36,387 nucleotides of DNA from assembly GCA_012837435.1 (NCBI GenBank), contig DURD01000026.1:1-36387 (forward strand), written 5' to 3'. The position numbers and the translations under genes are program-made. The stretch's first letter is position 1. Every line of letters begins with the position of its first letter. This DNA is from Erysipelotrichaceae bacterium. GTDB taxonomy: Bacteria > Bacillota_I > Bacilli_A > RFN20 > CAG-826. The notes beneath the pieces were generated by a model. That model worked only from the letters and a program-made list of their open reading frames with translations, searched no databases and was not told the DNA's origin. Below are positions 9,031 through 18,707 of the stretch, piece after piece.

Positions 9031-10283
9031 TAACTCAGCATTAATCTTTCAATTTCATCCATTTCTTTTGCGATATTTTTGCTTAAGACAATCGCCCCAT
9101 CTTCGGTGATTAATATATTATCTTCGATCCTTACCCCGATGCCCAGTTTAGCAAAATATAAACCCGGCTCCACGGTGATGACGTTGCCTTTTTCCAAGGG
9201 TTTTTCTCTATCGGAAACATCGTGAGTATCTAGCCCTAAATGGTGAGAAACATTGTGATAATAGTGATTAATTAGTTGTTCTTCGTTTTCGATAAGACCG
9301 AGCCGCAAGCACTCTTTTTTTAGTGTTTCAATGGCAAAATTTTGTAAATCGCTAATCGTTAAACCCGCTTTAGCGTATTTTATTACCGCTTTATTAGCAA
9401 TCAAAACTGCTTCGTAAATCTTAGCTTGAACGCCGACAAACTTACCGCTTACCGGGAAGGTACGCGAAATATCAGCGCAGTAATGATCATGTCGAAAACC
9501 TAAATCAAACAGAATTAAGTCATGGTCTTTGATTTTGTCATTTTGAGTGGGATAATGCAAGCAAGTAGCGTTTTTACCCGCTGCTACGATGGTGGAAAAA
9601 GCCAATTTTGTCCGATCTTGCGTCCGGCCATACATCTCAAAATGGTCAGCGAGTTCGTGTTCGAGCATATCGGGTTTTAAATGCCTTAACATATAAGCGA
9701 TACCTTGATTGGTTTTATTGATGGCTTTAACAATATTTTGGACTTCTAAAGGCGATTTAACCATTCTTAAATCTCTCAAAATTGGATAGACATCGACGAT
9801 TTCTTTATGGGGATAATCAACCTTTAACTTCATATAATAATCATTCATAAAAAAGTTTTCATAAATCTTTTGTTCTTTGGAAGTTAAATCGAGATAGACG
9901 CAATCGATGTTTCCATATTGATTATCTTCATCGGACAAAGCCAAAGAGACCATCGTTTCAAAATTTTCTGTTGAATAGACATTTTTAATACCGCTGATAA
10001 GACCCGCTCTTTCAAAAGTGAGCCGTTTTCCTGTCCATTTTTCTTTTAATTCACTATAGGGATCGACAAAGAGATAAACGCTTTTTTCCCCGATAGCGTT
10101 AACCAAAATAAGGGCGCTGTGCTCTTGTTCAATGTTCGTTAAATAAAAAAAGTTTTTATTGACACAAAAGGGTAAAAATTCATCTTCACTCGAAACTTTG
10201 CTTACACCAGAAAAGAATATAGCTACGCTATTTTCTTTCATTTGTTTAAATACTTCTTTACGGCGAGATTCTAATTCCTTCAT
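9027..10283 (-). CDS. pepP: Xaa-Pro aminopeptidase (M24B family)
   Basis: 'LILFDLGFRHDHYCADISRTFPVSGKF', 'HHLGLDTHDV', 'ITVEPGLYF', 'GVRIEDNILIT' metal-ligand motifs. Confidence 0.92.
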   Translation of the reverse strand: MKELESRRKEVFKQMKENSVAIFFSGVSKVSSEDEFLPFCVNKNFFYLTNIEQEHSALILVNAIGEKSVYLFVDPYSELKEKWTGKRLTFERAGLISGIKNVYSTENFETMVSLALSDEDNQYGNIDCVYLDLTSKEQKIYENFFMNDYYMKLKVDYPHKEIVDVYPILRDLRMVKSPLEVQNIVKAINKTNQGIAYMLRHLKPDMLEHELADHFEMYGRTQDRTKLAFSTIVAAGKNATCLHYPTQNDKIKDHDLILFDLGFRHDHYCADISRTFPVSGKFVGVQAKIYEAVLIANKAVIKYAKAGLTISDLQNFAIETLKKECLRLGLIENEEQLINHYYHNVSHHLGLDTHDVSDREKPLEKGNVITVEPGLYFAKLGIGVRIEDNILITEDGAIVLSKNIAKEMDEIERLMLSY

Positions 10284-10287
10284 ATAT

Positions 10288-11109
10288 TTATTCTCCGATT
10301 ATTTTATTGATGATATCATGCATTTCTTCTAAATTCATCTTTTCAATTTCTCCCTGATCCATTAGTAACGAGTTTTTGCTATCTAATGGCAATCGACCTA
10401 GAATATTAAAATTCATCTCTTTAGCAAACTTTTCTAGAGAGGATTTTCCAAATAGAAAGATTTTTTCCTTACATTTTGGACAGAGGAGATAAGACATATT
10501 TTCAATCACCCCTAAAACTCGAATATTCATCATTTTTGCCATATTAAGAGCTTTAGAAACAATAAGAGAAACTAAATCTTGAGGGGAGGTAACGACAATT
10601 AAATCATCGATGGGTAAACTTTGGAATATCGTTAGAGCGACATCGCCGGTGCCAGGAGGCATATCAATCAACAAAACATCTAATTCGCCCCAAGCGACAT
10701 TTTCAAAAAACTGTACTACAAGATTAGAAACGAGCACCCCTCTCCAGAGAATAGGATCGGTTTCTTTTTCCAAAAGCATAGTCGCTGATATAACTTTGAT
10801 GCCCCCGATAGTTTCCGCGGGGAAGATATAATTTTCTTCTCCATAAGCTTTTTCTTTTATCCCAAAAGCTTTGGGAATACTGGGGCCGGTAATGTCCGCG
10901 TCGAGTATCCCCACGTTCAAACCTCTTCTCGATAAATAAGTAGCAATACTGGAGGTTACAAATGACTTACCGACCCCTCCTTTGCCACTTAAAACACCGA
11001 TAATTCTTTTGATTTTACTCAGCTCGTTAGGTTTTGATTTTTTTATTGGTTGACTAGCACAACTATCTTTTGCCCCACATTCGGTGCAGTTTCCATCACA
11101 ATGATCCAT
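10288..11109 (-). CDS. Mrp/Nbp35-type Fe-S cluster carrier P-loop ATPase
   Basis: 'GVLSGKGGVGKSFVTSSIA' deviant Walker A, 'DADITGPSIPKAFGI', 'DMPPGTGDVALT', 'CPKC'; N-terminal CX3CX2CX5C. Confidence 0.93.
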   Translation of the reverse strand: MDHCDGNCTECGAKDSCASQPIKKSKPNELSKIKRIIGVLSGKGGVGKSFVTSSIATYLSRRGLNVGILDADITGPSIPKAFGIKEKAYGEENYIFPAETIGGIKVISATMLLEKETDPILWRGVLVSNLVVQFFENVAWGELDVLLIDMPPGTGDVALTIFQSLPIDDLIVVTSPQDLVSLIVSKALNMAKMMNIRVLGVIENMSYLLCPKCKEKIFLFGKSSLEKFAKEMNFNILGRLPLDSKNSLLMDQGEIEKMNLEEMHDIINKIIGE

Positions 11110-11117
11110 AATGTTGT

Positions 11118-11504
11118 TTACCTTTCTATCTCGACGAGTTCGCTGATATCGATGACCGAAATACCGGCTCGTAAATAGGTTCTTAGTAGACGCGAAGCTC
11201 CTAATTTTGAGCCTCCGAAATATCGAACAACACAGAGAGCGACATTTTCGATATCTCTTTTATAGAGGAGTTCGAGCAAAGGACGCCCTGCTGTTCCTCT
11301 AGGTTCCCCATCATCGGTGGATTTACTTTTCGTATTGACGCGATAAGCGTAGACAATGTGTCGAGCTTTTTTATGTTCTTTAGCTAGGTTAGCTAATAAA
11401 GGTTTAAAATCCTCTTCTAGGTTTAGGGGAAATAGGTAAGCAATGAATTTACTTCTCATCACTTCTATTTGATTTTGATATATTTCTTCAACTGTCAGAG
11501 CCAT
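11118..11504 (-). CDS. YigZ/IMPACT family protein
   Basis: 'HIVYAYRVNTKSKSTDDGEPRGTAGRPLLELL...VVRYFGGSKLGASRLLRTY' is the UPF0029/IMPACT signature. Confidence 0.92.
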   Translation of the reverse strand: MALTVEEIYQNQIEVMRSKFIAYLFPLNLEEDFKPLLANLAKEHKKARHIVYAYRVNTKSKSTDDGEPRGTAGRPLLELLYKRDIENVALCVVRYFGGSKLGASRLLRTYLRAGISVIDISELVEIER

Positions 11505-11506
11505 AA

Positions 11507-14500
11507 TTAAGCATTTGCGTAAGTTTCCACTCTGTCTCCGTATTCTTTAAAGGAGAAGGTGTTGCTGTAAATGTTATTGTCTAGCAGCGGATCTTTTTTA
11601 GTCTCATCGACAGGAATAAAGTAAATGGGGTGTTTAGCTGGAGATAGTCCCAAAACTTTAAAATAGGAATGGGCTTCTGTTAGGTATAAGGCTCTCGCGA
11701 TTTCAGAATTTTTATTGTTTTCTCTTCCCATCTTGGTAAAGCATTCTTTTAAATGAGCAATTTTTTCAGGATTTACTAATAAAGAAGCGAAGTCTTTAAT
11801 GTCTGCTAAAGAGTCGAGAAGTCCCTCTAAACCATCTCTTTCGATGACATTAATCTTGTCATAACTTGCAAAAGTTAACAATTCCGCGTCATCTTCGCCA
11901 AAACTAAATAGTTCATAAACGTATGAAGCGTATGCTGCATCAGTCTCTAATTTATGATATTGATTTTCCAAAATAGTATTGAAGAGACCAGCGACGAATT
12001 CACTCACAATGGCGGAACGGCGATAATCGGCTTCTTCAACAGCACTTTCAGCGTTATAAGCACTTTCCACAATTCCTAGGATCAGAGCCTTTTTCGCTTG
12101 AATAGTTTCGGTATCTCCACCACCGAATGTCGTAGCATCTAAATTACCCTGTATGGAAGTGATTAGCTTCCTAATTCCTTGGGCTTCGACCGCCGGAGTG
12201 TCATGAGCATGAGTCTCATCGATGTACTCGATCATGTGAGCAATTTTGGAAAGGACGGCAATTTTTTGAATTTTTGTTCTAGCGGGAGTACTTTCATCAG
12301 CATCTCGAGCAACATAACTACAAACGGTGTCACCCATCGCATTGTAGAGCAAAATACCTTGAGCACTGATTTTTTGTGATTCGACAACATTGTACTCGTT
12401 GTAGTTACCTGCTAATGAAGTATTGAGAATACGGGAATTATAAATCAATCTCAGGATAGCCCCTAAGTGTTTATCGGCTTCCGCCCCACCCGCTAAGGTT
12501 GTAAAGTTGGTAAAGTTAGCGATATATTGACTTCCGGTTTCATCATATAGATCAGACATGGCGTTACAAATCGTGCTGATTTCTCCTTTATCAGTGCCCC
12601 CCACGGCATCTCCGCCATAAATTCCTTGACCTAAATAATAGTAAGCATAATTTTGCTCGTTATATGTCAATAAATTATCGATATTTAATGCGGCAAAGCC
12701 TCCTTTAATGAAAGATGGGACCGCATCGCTGATTAAATCTGAATTATTGATGCGGTGCAATAAGGCTTCCACTTTATTCGGAGCAATTTCATTGAAACTG
12801 AAACTAGATAAATCTAAACTAGCGGAGCCTTCATCGAGAGTAATGGCTTCGTTAGCTAGAAGCATAATTGAATCAATCTCTTGATTTGCACCAGTCCAGG
12901 CTTTGCCTTCCTCATTATGATAGTAAGGAGGAGTGTCGCCTAATAATAAGTTATCGTCGTCAGCGCGAGTTAGAAGTTTTACTTTAGCTCTTAATTTAGC
13001 TTCCGCAGTGGCATAGCCAATATCGTGAGCAGCGTCATAAGCAAAAGTATCAAGACCGACGAACGAACAGACTTTCGCCATTAATTCTTCGAATAAAGTA
13101 TAGCTATCTCCATCAAATTTATTCGTGTAATAGACATTAGGATAATTACGCGCTGGAGTGTGGAAGAGATTCGAATCGTGCATATGTTTGAGTAAGTTAG
13201 GCAGAGGACCATTGACCGCCTCTGTTTCATCCACTCCGATTAAATCGGCCAGTATTTGTGGAGCAGAAACACTTCCACCCGCTAGAAGCTCGTTGAAGTC
13301 TTGATAGTCTTCTAGGATAGTCATGATGTTAGAAATATCTTTAACCAAATAGCGGGCTTCGAAATTTACCGATGGTCTAAGAACATTATCATTATAGTAA
13401 TAATGATAGAATGGGTCGACTCGGTTAAATTCAACGCTTAAAGCTCCGCTAGAGATGCTTAGTTGATTATTTTTAACGAGCATATTGTATAGAGTGTTCG
13501 GGACACAGTCGTAAAGTAAACCACTAGAATTTAATATGTTAAATAAATTCTCAATAGTCTCGAGGTTATCGGATTTACTCATATCTGCGGAAGCAAAGTC
13601 CGCGACGGTTTGTCCAGCAGTATCGACCAAAGAATAAATCTGTTCAATGGCCTCCATCAATAGATCGATTTCATTACTTTGTTGGGTTAAAGAAGTGTCG
13701 ATATCAATACCAAGAGCGGCGGCATCATCATCAGTCAAAAAGGTTCTCAAAACTAAATATTTGACCTTATCCTCGGCGTTAGCGTATTGAGTAGCCGCTT
13801 TGTCTTTCGGTGAATCGTCACCTAAGTAAACGATATTTTTCATTTCGCTCATATCGAGCATAGAATGGAACAATCTCTGGAAGGTGGTTGGCTGATTATC
13901 GATAGAAGGACCAGCGCGATGGAAAACGAACGAATTATTTAAACTCGATAACGCTTCTTTGATATCGCTGACAAATCCTTCTTCATTCATCTTAGAAAAA
14001 TCAAAATCTCCACCGATGATACCACCGTCATCTTTAGCGCTATTGATAATATCGTAGAAGTTAATTAGAACGTTTAGCTCATCTTGTCGAGCCGGGCGTC
14101 CAAGATCAAAGTTTTGTATATCTTTGTTGCAGTCAACCATGTACACATTTCTTGCCGTACTCAAGTTGAAAGCACTATAGCCACTGAGCATCGCATCGCT
14201 GGCGATTAGGTAGAAATTGTATATACTCATCCGTAGGCAAGTCGTGTCATTAATTGACGTTAGTAAACCGCCTATCAATTCGGTGTCCATATTATCAAAA
14301 GCCACTAAATTACCCTCGCTATCCTTCACGACCAAGCGCATGACGTAGGACATGAATTTAACAAAGCGAGAAATTTCATCGACGTCGAAAAGTTCGTAAT
14401 CATCATAGTCACTGATAAAATCAGGATCCGCAAAATAACTCCCCCAAGGATTATCATAATATAGAGATTCCGTATTGGTAATATTCGAACCTTTATCCGC

Positions 14501-17500
14501 TTTAAAGTTGTTATGTTTAGCAATAAAGCTATCGTAATCACACCAGAATTTTGAGATATTTGTATAATCATCATCATCAATTCCTTCGGGGCTCACAAAA
14601 TCGCGATAAGCGATATAATGCGTCTTTTTAGCAGGGTCATAATATCGATCGTGCCATTCGGCAAAATATGGGTCAGTAGTTCCCGCATCGCCAGGACGAA
14701 TGCCCCACTCGGGATTCCAAGACCAATTTTCACCCGCTTTTGGAACAGGGTCAGCTAGTAAATCAAAAGAATCATCGCCCGCCTCAAATTCACTCAAAAG
14801 ATCATTCATCTTCGAGTAGAGCCATTTGCCAAATTGATAATGGGTGACATTCTCACTATCGATGTAAGTAAAGACACCAGAATTGGCTAATTCATGGAGC
14901 ATTTTATTTAATTCGATGACATTGGTGACATTAGCTATATCGAAATTCGACAAGAGGTCACCATCATCATCTTCAGGGAATAAGTCACATAGGGAATTTA
15001 AGAGATTGCGTATATTTATAGCTTCGGCTTCCCAATCCTTAATATTGCTGAAGCAAACACCATTATCAGTATCGATTAGGAAACCAGAAAGAGCATCGCC
15101 TAACATCTCATCGAGGAAGGGTCCTAACCTCTGAGAGAATATATAAGAACCACCAATGATAGTCAAGAAACCCGGTAAATCTATATGACCTTCTCCTGGA
15201 TCTTTTAGACTCTCGAGAGCTTCGCGTGTCATGCCACCCTCAAATACATCCGCGGCATTGAGAATGTCGTGGCTGGCGATGTAGTAGATGATATCGCCAA
15301 ACGCTTCAAATTCTGCGGACCAATCCGCTACTTCTTCTAAAGTCGCTCGAGGGACTACTAGACCGATATCAGCGGTGTTGTCAAAAAGACTACCTAACAT
15401 GCCATACAAGTTTTCGTTATGCACATAGGTATCACCAGCTTCGGGAACGGGGTTAATAATTGGATTTTCATATAAAACTTTTAAAACTGACACTAAAGAA
15501 TCAACCATATCTCGATCGTTTAACTTTTCTAAAGCATCAGAACCATCACCACCATCAAACAATGTGGATAGAGCGGCTAAATCATCCCATTTGTCAAATA
15601 GGGAAGATAGATCTGTAAAGAATTGCCGATTTTCTCTATCTCTTCTCATATCGTGATCGATGGCGCTAGCAATGACGTTGACATCAAGACCAATGTCTGA
15701 AAGCGTGTCAGCGAACTCTCCATCAGTAATAAGGGTTTTAATAACTGGAGTTAATATATTGTAGAGTAAAATCGAGTCGTCGATTTTGCTCATAGCGGTT
15801 TGGAGGGATTGGATATGTCTTTTTTCGATAGAGAAAGGATTACCTTCTTCAACCATCAAACCATCTAAGCCATTCTCGCTCATCAAAGCGTTCAAAAGTT
15901 CTTCGTTTTCAGCAATTGATGTCACAATACTCAAGATTGCGTGGAATTCTTTTTTATAGTTTTTCAACTTTTCGCCAGTATTTAAAATCGCTACCGCGGC
16001 TTTATAAGAATTAATATCAGCTTCGCTAAATTCCGCAGAAAGGTCTCCTAAAAATTCATAGTCGAATAAGTTAGTCATGAAGTTTGGTAGAATGTAGTTC
16101 ATCAAACTCATATCGAATAAGCAGTACTTTCTACCTTCGATACGTTCGCCGTTATTATCAAAAACTATCGTGCGACCATATTTATCAACATTGATTAGTT
16201 GATTATCAGCCACTTTTCCTACTAGTAAATCGCGAAAATCTTCAGCATATTCAGAAATTAGAGAGGACAAAGCGGGTATTTCTTCTCCCGCAGAAGGGGT
16301 AAGGGCTTCAGTTTGAACGAGAATTGCTTTGAAAAAATCATCATCTAAAGTCACCGCTTGATGCAAGAAATCTAGTAAAACATAGCATTCATAACCCCAA
16401 GAAATTTCATTTAGTTGTTCCCAAGAAAGGGGTAAAAATTGTCTAACTTCCCCAGTTTCGTCGCTTTCAAGACCAATATTTATCAAAACAGGTAAAACTC
16501 TAGAGATGATTTTTGACTTATCGATTAATCGAAATACTTCGAGAAGAGAATCGAAGTTTTCAGAATAAAGTATGTCATTTATAAGGAGGAAAACCTCTTG
16601 CTCATTTTCAACATTTCGTAAAGTTTTTCTACCATCCTCTCCTTCGACAAAGAGAAGGTCGACCACCCCACTATCGAATAAACAATTTGCCATTTCTTTG
16701 AGGTTAGAAACTTCGCTTTTCCATTCAAAATCACCAATGTTCAACATTTCTTTTGGAACGTTGTTTTCCAATAATTCGCTCAATATATCGCTGTTTAATG
16801 CTACTTCAACGGCGAGCGGTAAGACCGTGCCGAGTATTTGCGATTTGCCTAGAGAATCAAACACGGAGTTAACAACTTCCTTGGTAATAAAGGAGGTGGG
16901 CTCGACATTGAACTCTTCTCCTTCAATCTCCAAGCCATTGATAACGACCATGGCTAAATCAGTTAAATTAGCAATTTCGCTTACCAAACCAATAGCGACA
17001 TCTCCGCTGACGCCAGTCGTAAATGAATCGAATAGGCGGGTATCAAGAGTCATGCCCGAATCGTCAACCGTCCAATTGAAGAACACTTGCGCAAACAAAG
17101 AGTTATTATAAGCATCAATGAAATTTCCGACTGTCAAAATTATTTCGTTATCGTTGTCCGGACGATTTCTCTGATAAGCCTGGTTAACTGAATTGAGAAT
17201 CGAAGTAAACGGAATAAAAAACAAAACTGCCAGAGCAAAATAAGTTACCGCGTGTTCGATAGCTGCCACCCATCTAAATTTAACAATTTTCCGTGCAGCT
17301 TTAGGCACGATGCGTTTGAAAGCGATATGCCACATGATAAAGCAAAATAGATTGCCAAGAGTAACAATCAATACCATATCGACGATAAAAACAACTATTT
17401 TTAAAACCGAATCTACGACAGCTAAAGCAAAATTAGTAGCGCTCGCCTCTGTCACTGAAACGTTAAATAGAACGTAAAGTCCTTTAATTATTTCACCAAT

Positions 17501-17809
17501 AGTTTCCTTAACACTAGTCACAGGAATGTAATAGGTAAATGTTTCTCCTTCCACTACTCGAGAAACATAAAATTCTCCAGTGAGAAATTTTGAAAGGTCA
17601 AAGGAACTAATAAAATTCGTAAGAGGCCCTAAAGTTAACAAAGCGATAAAAACGAGAGAAAACATGAATAACATGCGATATGTTGATTTCCATATTCCTT
17701 TTTTAAAACCTATGAGGGCAGAAACTAATGTTGTAAGTAAAATCAACAGAAAGAGACCGAGTAATCCTCCCTCTACATACTGCATTATTTGTTCAGTGTT
17801 TATGTCCAT
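11507..17809 (-). CDS. Giant (~2100 aa) membrane-anchored protein with CvpA-like N-terminal TM region and a long uncharacterised repetitive region
   Basis: Single uninterrupted ORF; N-terminal TM segments 'GGLLGLFLLILLTTLVSALIGFKKGIWKSTYRML' and others, then ~1850 aa without recognisable domains. ATG at 17809 follows SD GGAGGG; the ORF-track start at 17824 is a TTG. Confidence 0.85.
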   Translation of the reverse strand: MDINTEQIMQYVEGGLLGLFLLILLTTLVSALIGFKKGIWKSTYRMLFMFSLVFIALLTLGPLTNFISSFDLSKFLTGEFYVSRVVEGETFTYYIPVTSVKETIGEIIKGLYVLFNVSVTEASATNFALAVVDSVLKIVVFIVDMVLIVTLGNLFCFIMWHIAFKRIVPKAARKIVKFRWVAAIEHAVTYFALAVLFFIPFTSILNSVNQAYQRNRPDNDNEIILTVGNFIDAYNNSLFAQVFFNWTVDDSGMTLDTRLFDSFTTGVSGDVAIGLVSEIANLTDLAMVVINGLEIEGEEFNVEPTSFITKEVVNSVFDSLGKSQILGTVLPLAVEVALNSDILSELLENNVPKEMLNIGDFEWKSEVSNLKEMANCLFDSGVVDLLFVEGEDGRKTLRNVENEQEVFLLINDILYSENFDSLLEVFRLIDKSKIISRVLPVLINIGLESDETGEVRQFLPLSWEQLNEISWGYECYVLLDFLHQAVTLDDDFFKAILVQTEALTPSAGEEIPALSSLISEYAEDFRDLLVGKVADNQLINVDKYGRTIVFDNNGERIEGRKYCLFDMSLMNYILPNFMTNLFDYEFLGDLSAEFSEADINSYKAAVAILNTGEKLKNYKKEFHAILSIVTSIAENEELLNALMSENGLDGLMVEEGNPFSIEKRHIQSLQTAMSKIDDSILLYNILTPVIKTLITDGEFADTLSDIGLDVNVIASAIDHDMRRDRENRQFFTDLSSLFDKWDDLAALSTLFDGGDGSDALEKLNDRDMVDSLVSVLKVLYENPIINPVPEAGDTYVHNENLYGMLGSLFDNTADIGLVVPRATLEEVADWSAEFEAFGDIIYYIASHDILNAADVFEGGMTREALESLKDPGEGHIDLPGFLTIIGGSYIFSQRLGPFLDEMLGDALSGFLIDTDNGVCFSNIKDWEAEAINIRNLLNSLCDLFPEDDDGDLLSNFDIANVTNVIELNKMLHELANSGVFTYIDSENVTHYQFGKWLYSKMNDLLSEFEAGDDSFDLLADPVPKAGENWSWNPEWGIRPGDAGTTDPYFAEWHDRYYDPAKKTHYIAYRDFVSPEGIDDDDYTNISKFWCDYDSFIAKHNNFKADKGSNITNTESLYYDNPWGSYFADPDFISDYDDYELFDVDEISRFVKFMSYVMRLVVKDSEGNLVAFDNMDTELIGGLLTSINDTTCLRMSIYNFYLIASDAMLSGYSAFNLSTARNVYMVDCNKDIQNFDLGRPARQDELNVLINFYDIINSAKDDGGIIGGDFDFSKMNEEGFVSDIKEALSSLNNSFVFHRAGPSIDNQPTTFQRLFHSMLDMSEMKNIVYLGDDSPKDKAATQYANAEDKVKYLVLRTFLTDDDAAALGIDIDTSLTQQSNEIDLLMEAIEQIYSLVDTAGQTVADFASADMSKSDNLETIENLFNILNSSGLLYDCVPNTLYNMLVKNNQLSISSGALSVEFNRVDPFYHYYYNDNVLRPSVNFEARYLVKDISNIMTILEDYQDFNELLAGGSVSAPQILADLIGVDETEAVNGPLPNLLKHMHDSNLFHTPARNYPNVYYTNKFDGDSYTLFEELMAKVCSFVGLDTFAYDAAHDIGYATAEAKLRAKVKLLTRADDDNLLLGDTPPYYHNEEGKAWTGANQEIDSIMLLANEAITLDEGSASLDLSSFSFNEIAPNKVEALLHRINNSDLISDAVPSFIKGGFAALNIDNLLTYNEQNYAYYYLGQGIYGGDAVGGTDKGEISTICNAMSDLYDETGSQYIANFTNFTTLAGGAEADKHLGAILRLIYNSRILNTSLAGNYNEYNVVESQKISAQGILLYNAMGDTVCSYVARDADESTPARTKIQKIAVLSKIAHMIEYIDETHAHDTPAVEAQGIRKLITSIQGNLDATTFGGGDTETIQAKKALILGIVESAYNAESAVEEADYRRSAIVSEFVAGLFNTILENQYHKLETDAAYASYVYELFSFGEDDAELLTFASYDKINVIERDGLEGLLDSLADIKDFASLLVNPEKIAHLKECFTKMGRENNKNSEIARALYLTEAHSYFKVLGLSPAKHPIYFIPVDETKKDPLLDNNIYSNTFSFKEYGDRVETYANA

Positions 17810-17892
17810 CGGCATTCCCTCCAATAACTAAAAGTTATGGTATATTTGTTCTTTACTTTAGTGTATAGTTTTTTTAATAGGATTAAAAGAAA

Positions 17893-18705
17893 ATGTTGTT
17901 TAAGGAAAAAAAATGCTCAAATTGTCAAAATAACTTTGATCCGACACTTGAGAAGTGTCCGTTTTGCGAAAATACCAATGAATCTTATAGATCTAACTCC
18001 GTTCCAAAGCGCGTTTTATTTTTACACCCTCTCGCGCAGGCTGGCTTATTCCTAGGTGGTTTCGCATACGTAGGGATGTTACTGACGCAGCTGGTTGTCG
18101 CTCTTTGCATCAGAAATTTTTTCTCTTCAACAGATATTACCTTAAAGCAAACTCTCTTGTTGACTTTCACTTACTTACTTATGCTAGTAGGTTTATTTGC
18201 TATTCCCTTTTTTACGAGGAGACAGTTGTTTTTAAGCAAATACAAAAAAGTTCTCGATTATATTTACGGAATTGGTTACGCTGTCACTCTGGTTTGTGTT
18301 GGTTCTATTGTTAATGGTTTAATCTCTTTGTTTTATCAAGTTCCGAGTGATAACGCCAATCAAGAAGCGGCGATAACTATCGCTAAAAATTATCCTATTA
18401 TTGCTTTTTTAATTTTAGGTGTTATCGGTCCGATATGCGAAGAATTTACTTATCGAATAGGCCTATATTCTTTGCTGAGAAGGATTAGCAAATATTTGGC
18501 CATCATCTTAACTTCTGTTATTTTTGCTCTCATTCATTTTGATTTTGCATCCGAAAATATGATAGTTGAGTTAGTTGCTCTACCCTCGTATGTTATTTCT
18601 GGTCTCATTTTAAATATTGCCTACGAGCACCGCGGACCCGCTTGTTCTATGACCGCTCATGTCCTTTATAATATCTTTGCTTTTGTGCTTATTTTATTGA
18701 AATAA
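17893..18705 (+). CDS. CPBP-family intramembrane protease with N-terminal zinc ribbon
   Basis: N-terminal 'CSNCQNNFDPTLEKCPFC'; 'GPICEEFTYRIGLYSLLRR' (EExxxR), 'ALIHFDF', 'HVLYNIFA' CPBP motifs. Confidence 0.85.
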   Translation: MLFKEKKCSNCQNNFDPTLEKCPFCENTNESYRSNSVPKRVLFLHPLAQAGLFLGGFAYVGMLLTQLVVALCIRNFFSSTDITLKQTLLLTFTYLLMLVGLFAIPFFTRRQLFLSKYKKVLDYIYGIGYAVTLVCVGSIVNGLISLFYQVPSDNANQEAAITIAKNYPIIAFLILGVIGPICEEFTYRIGLYSLLRRISKYLAIILTSVIFALIHFDFASENMIVELVALPSYVISGLILNIAYEHRGPACSMTAHVLYNIFAFVLILLK

Positions 18706-18707
18706 AT

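Noticed and set aside
16572-17111. 179-aa plus-strand ORF (and 12179, 14883, 17580 plus-strand ORFs, 14326 minus-strand ORF)
   Set aside because: All lie within the giant minus-strand gene, show low-complexity Ser/Thr/Ile-rich composition and no SD or family signature; shadow ORFs.
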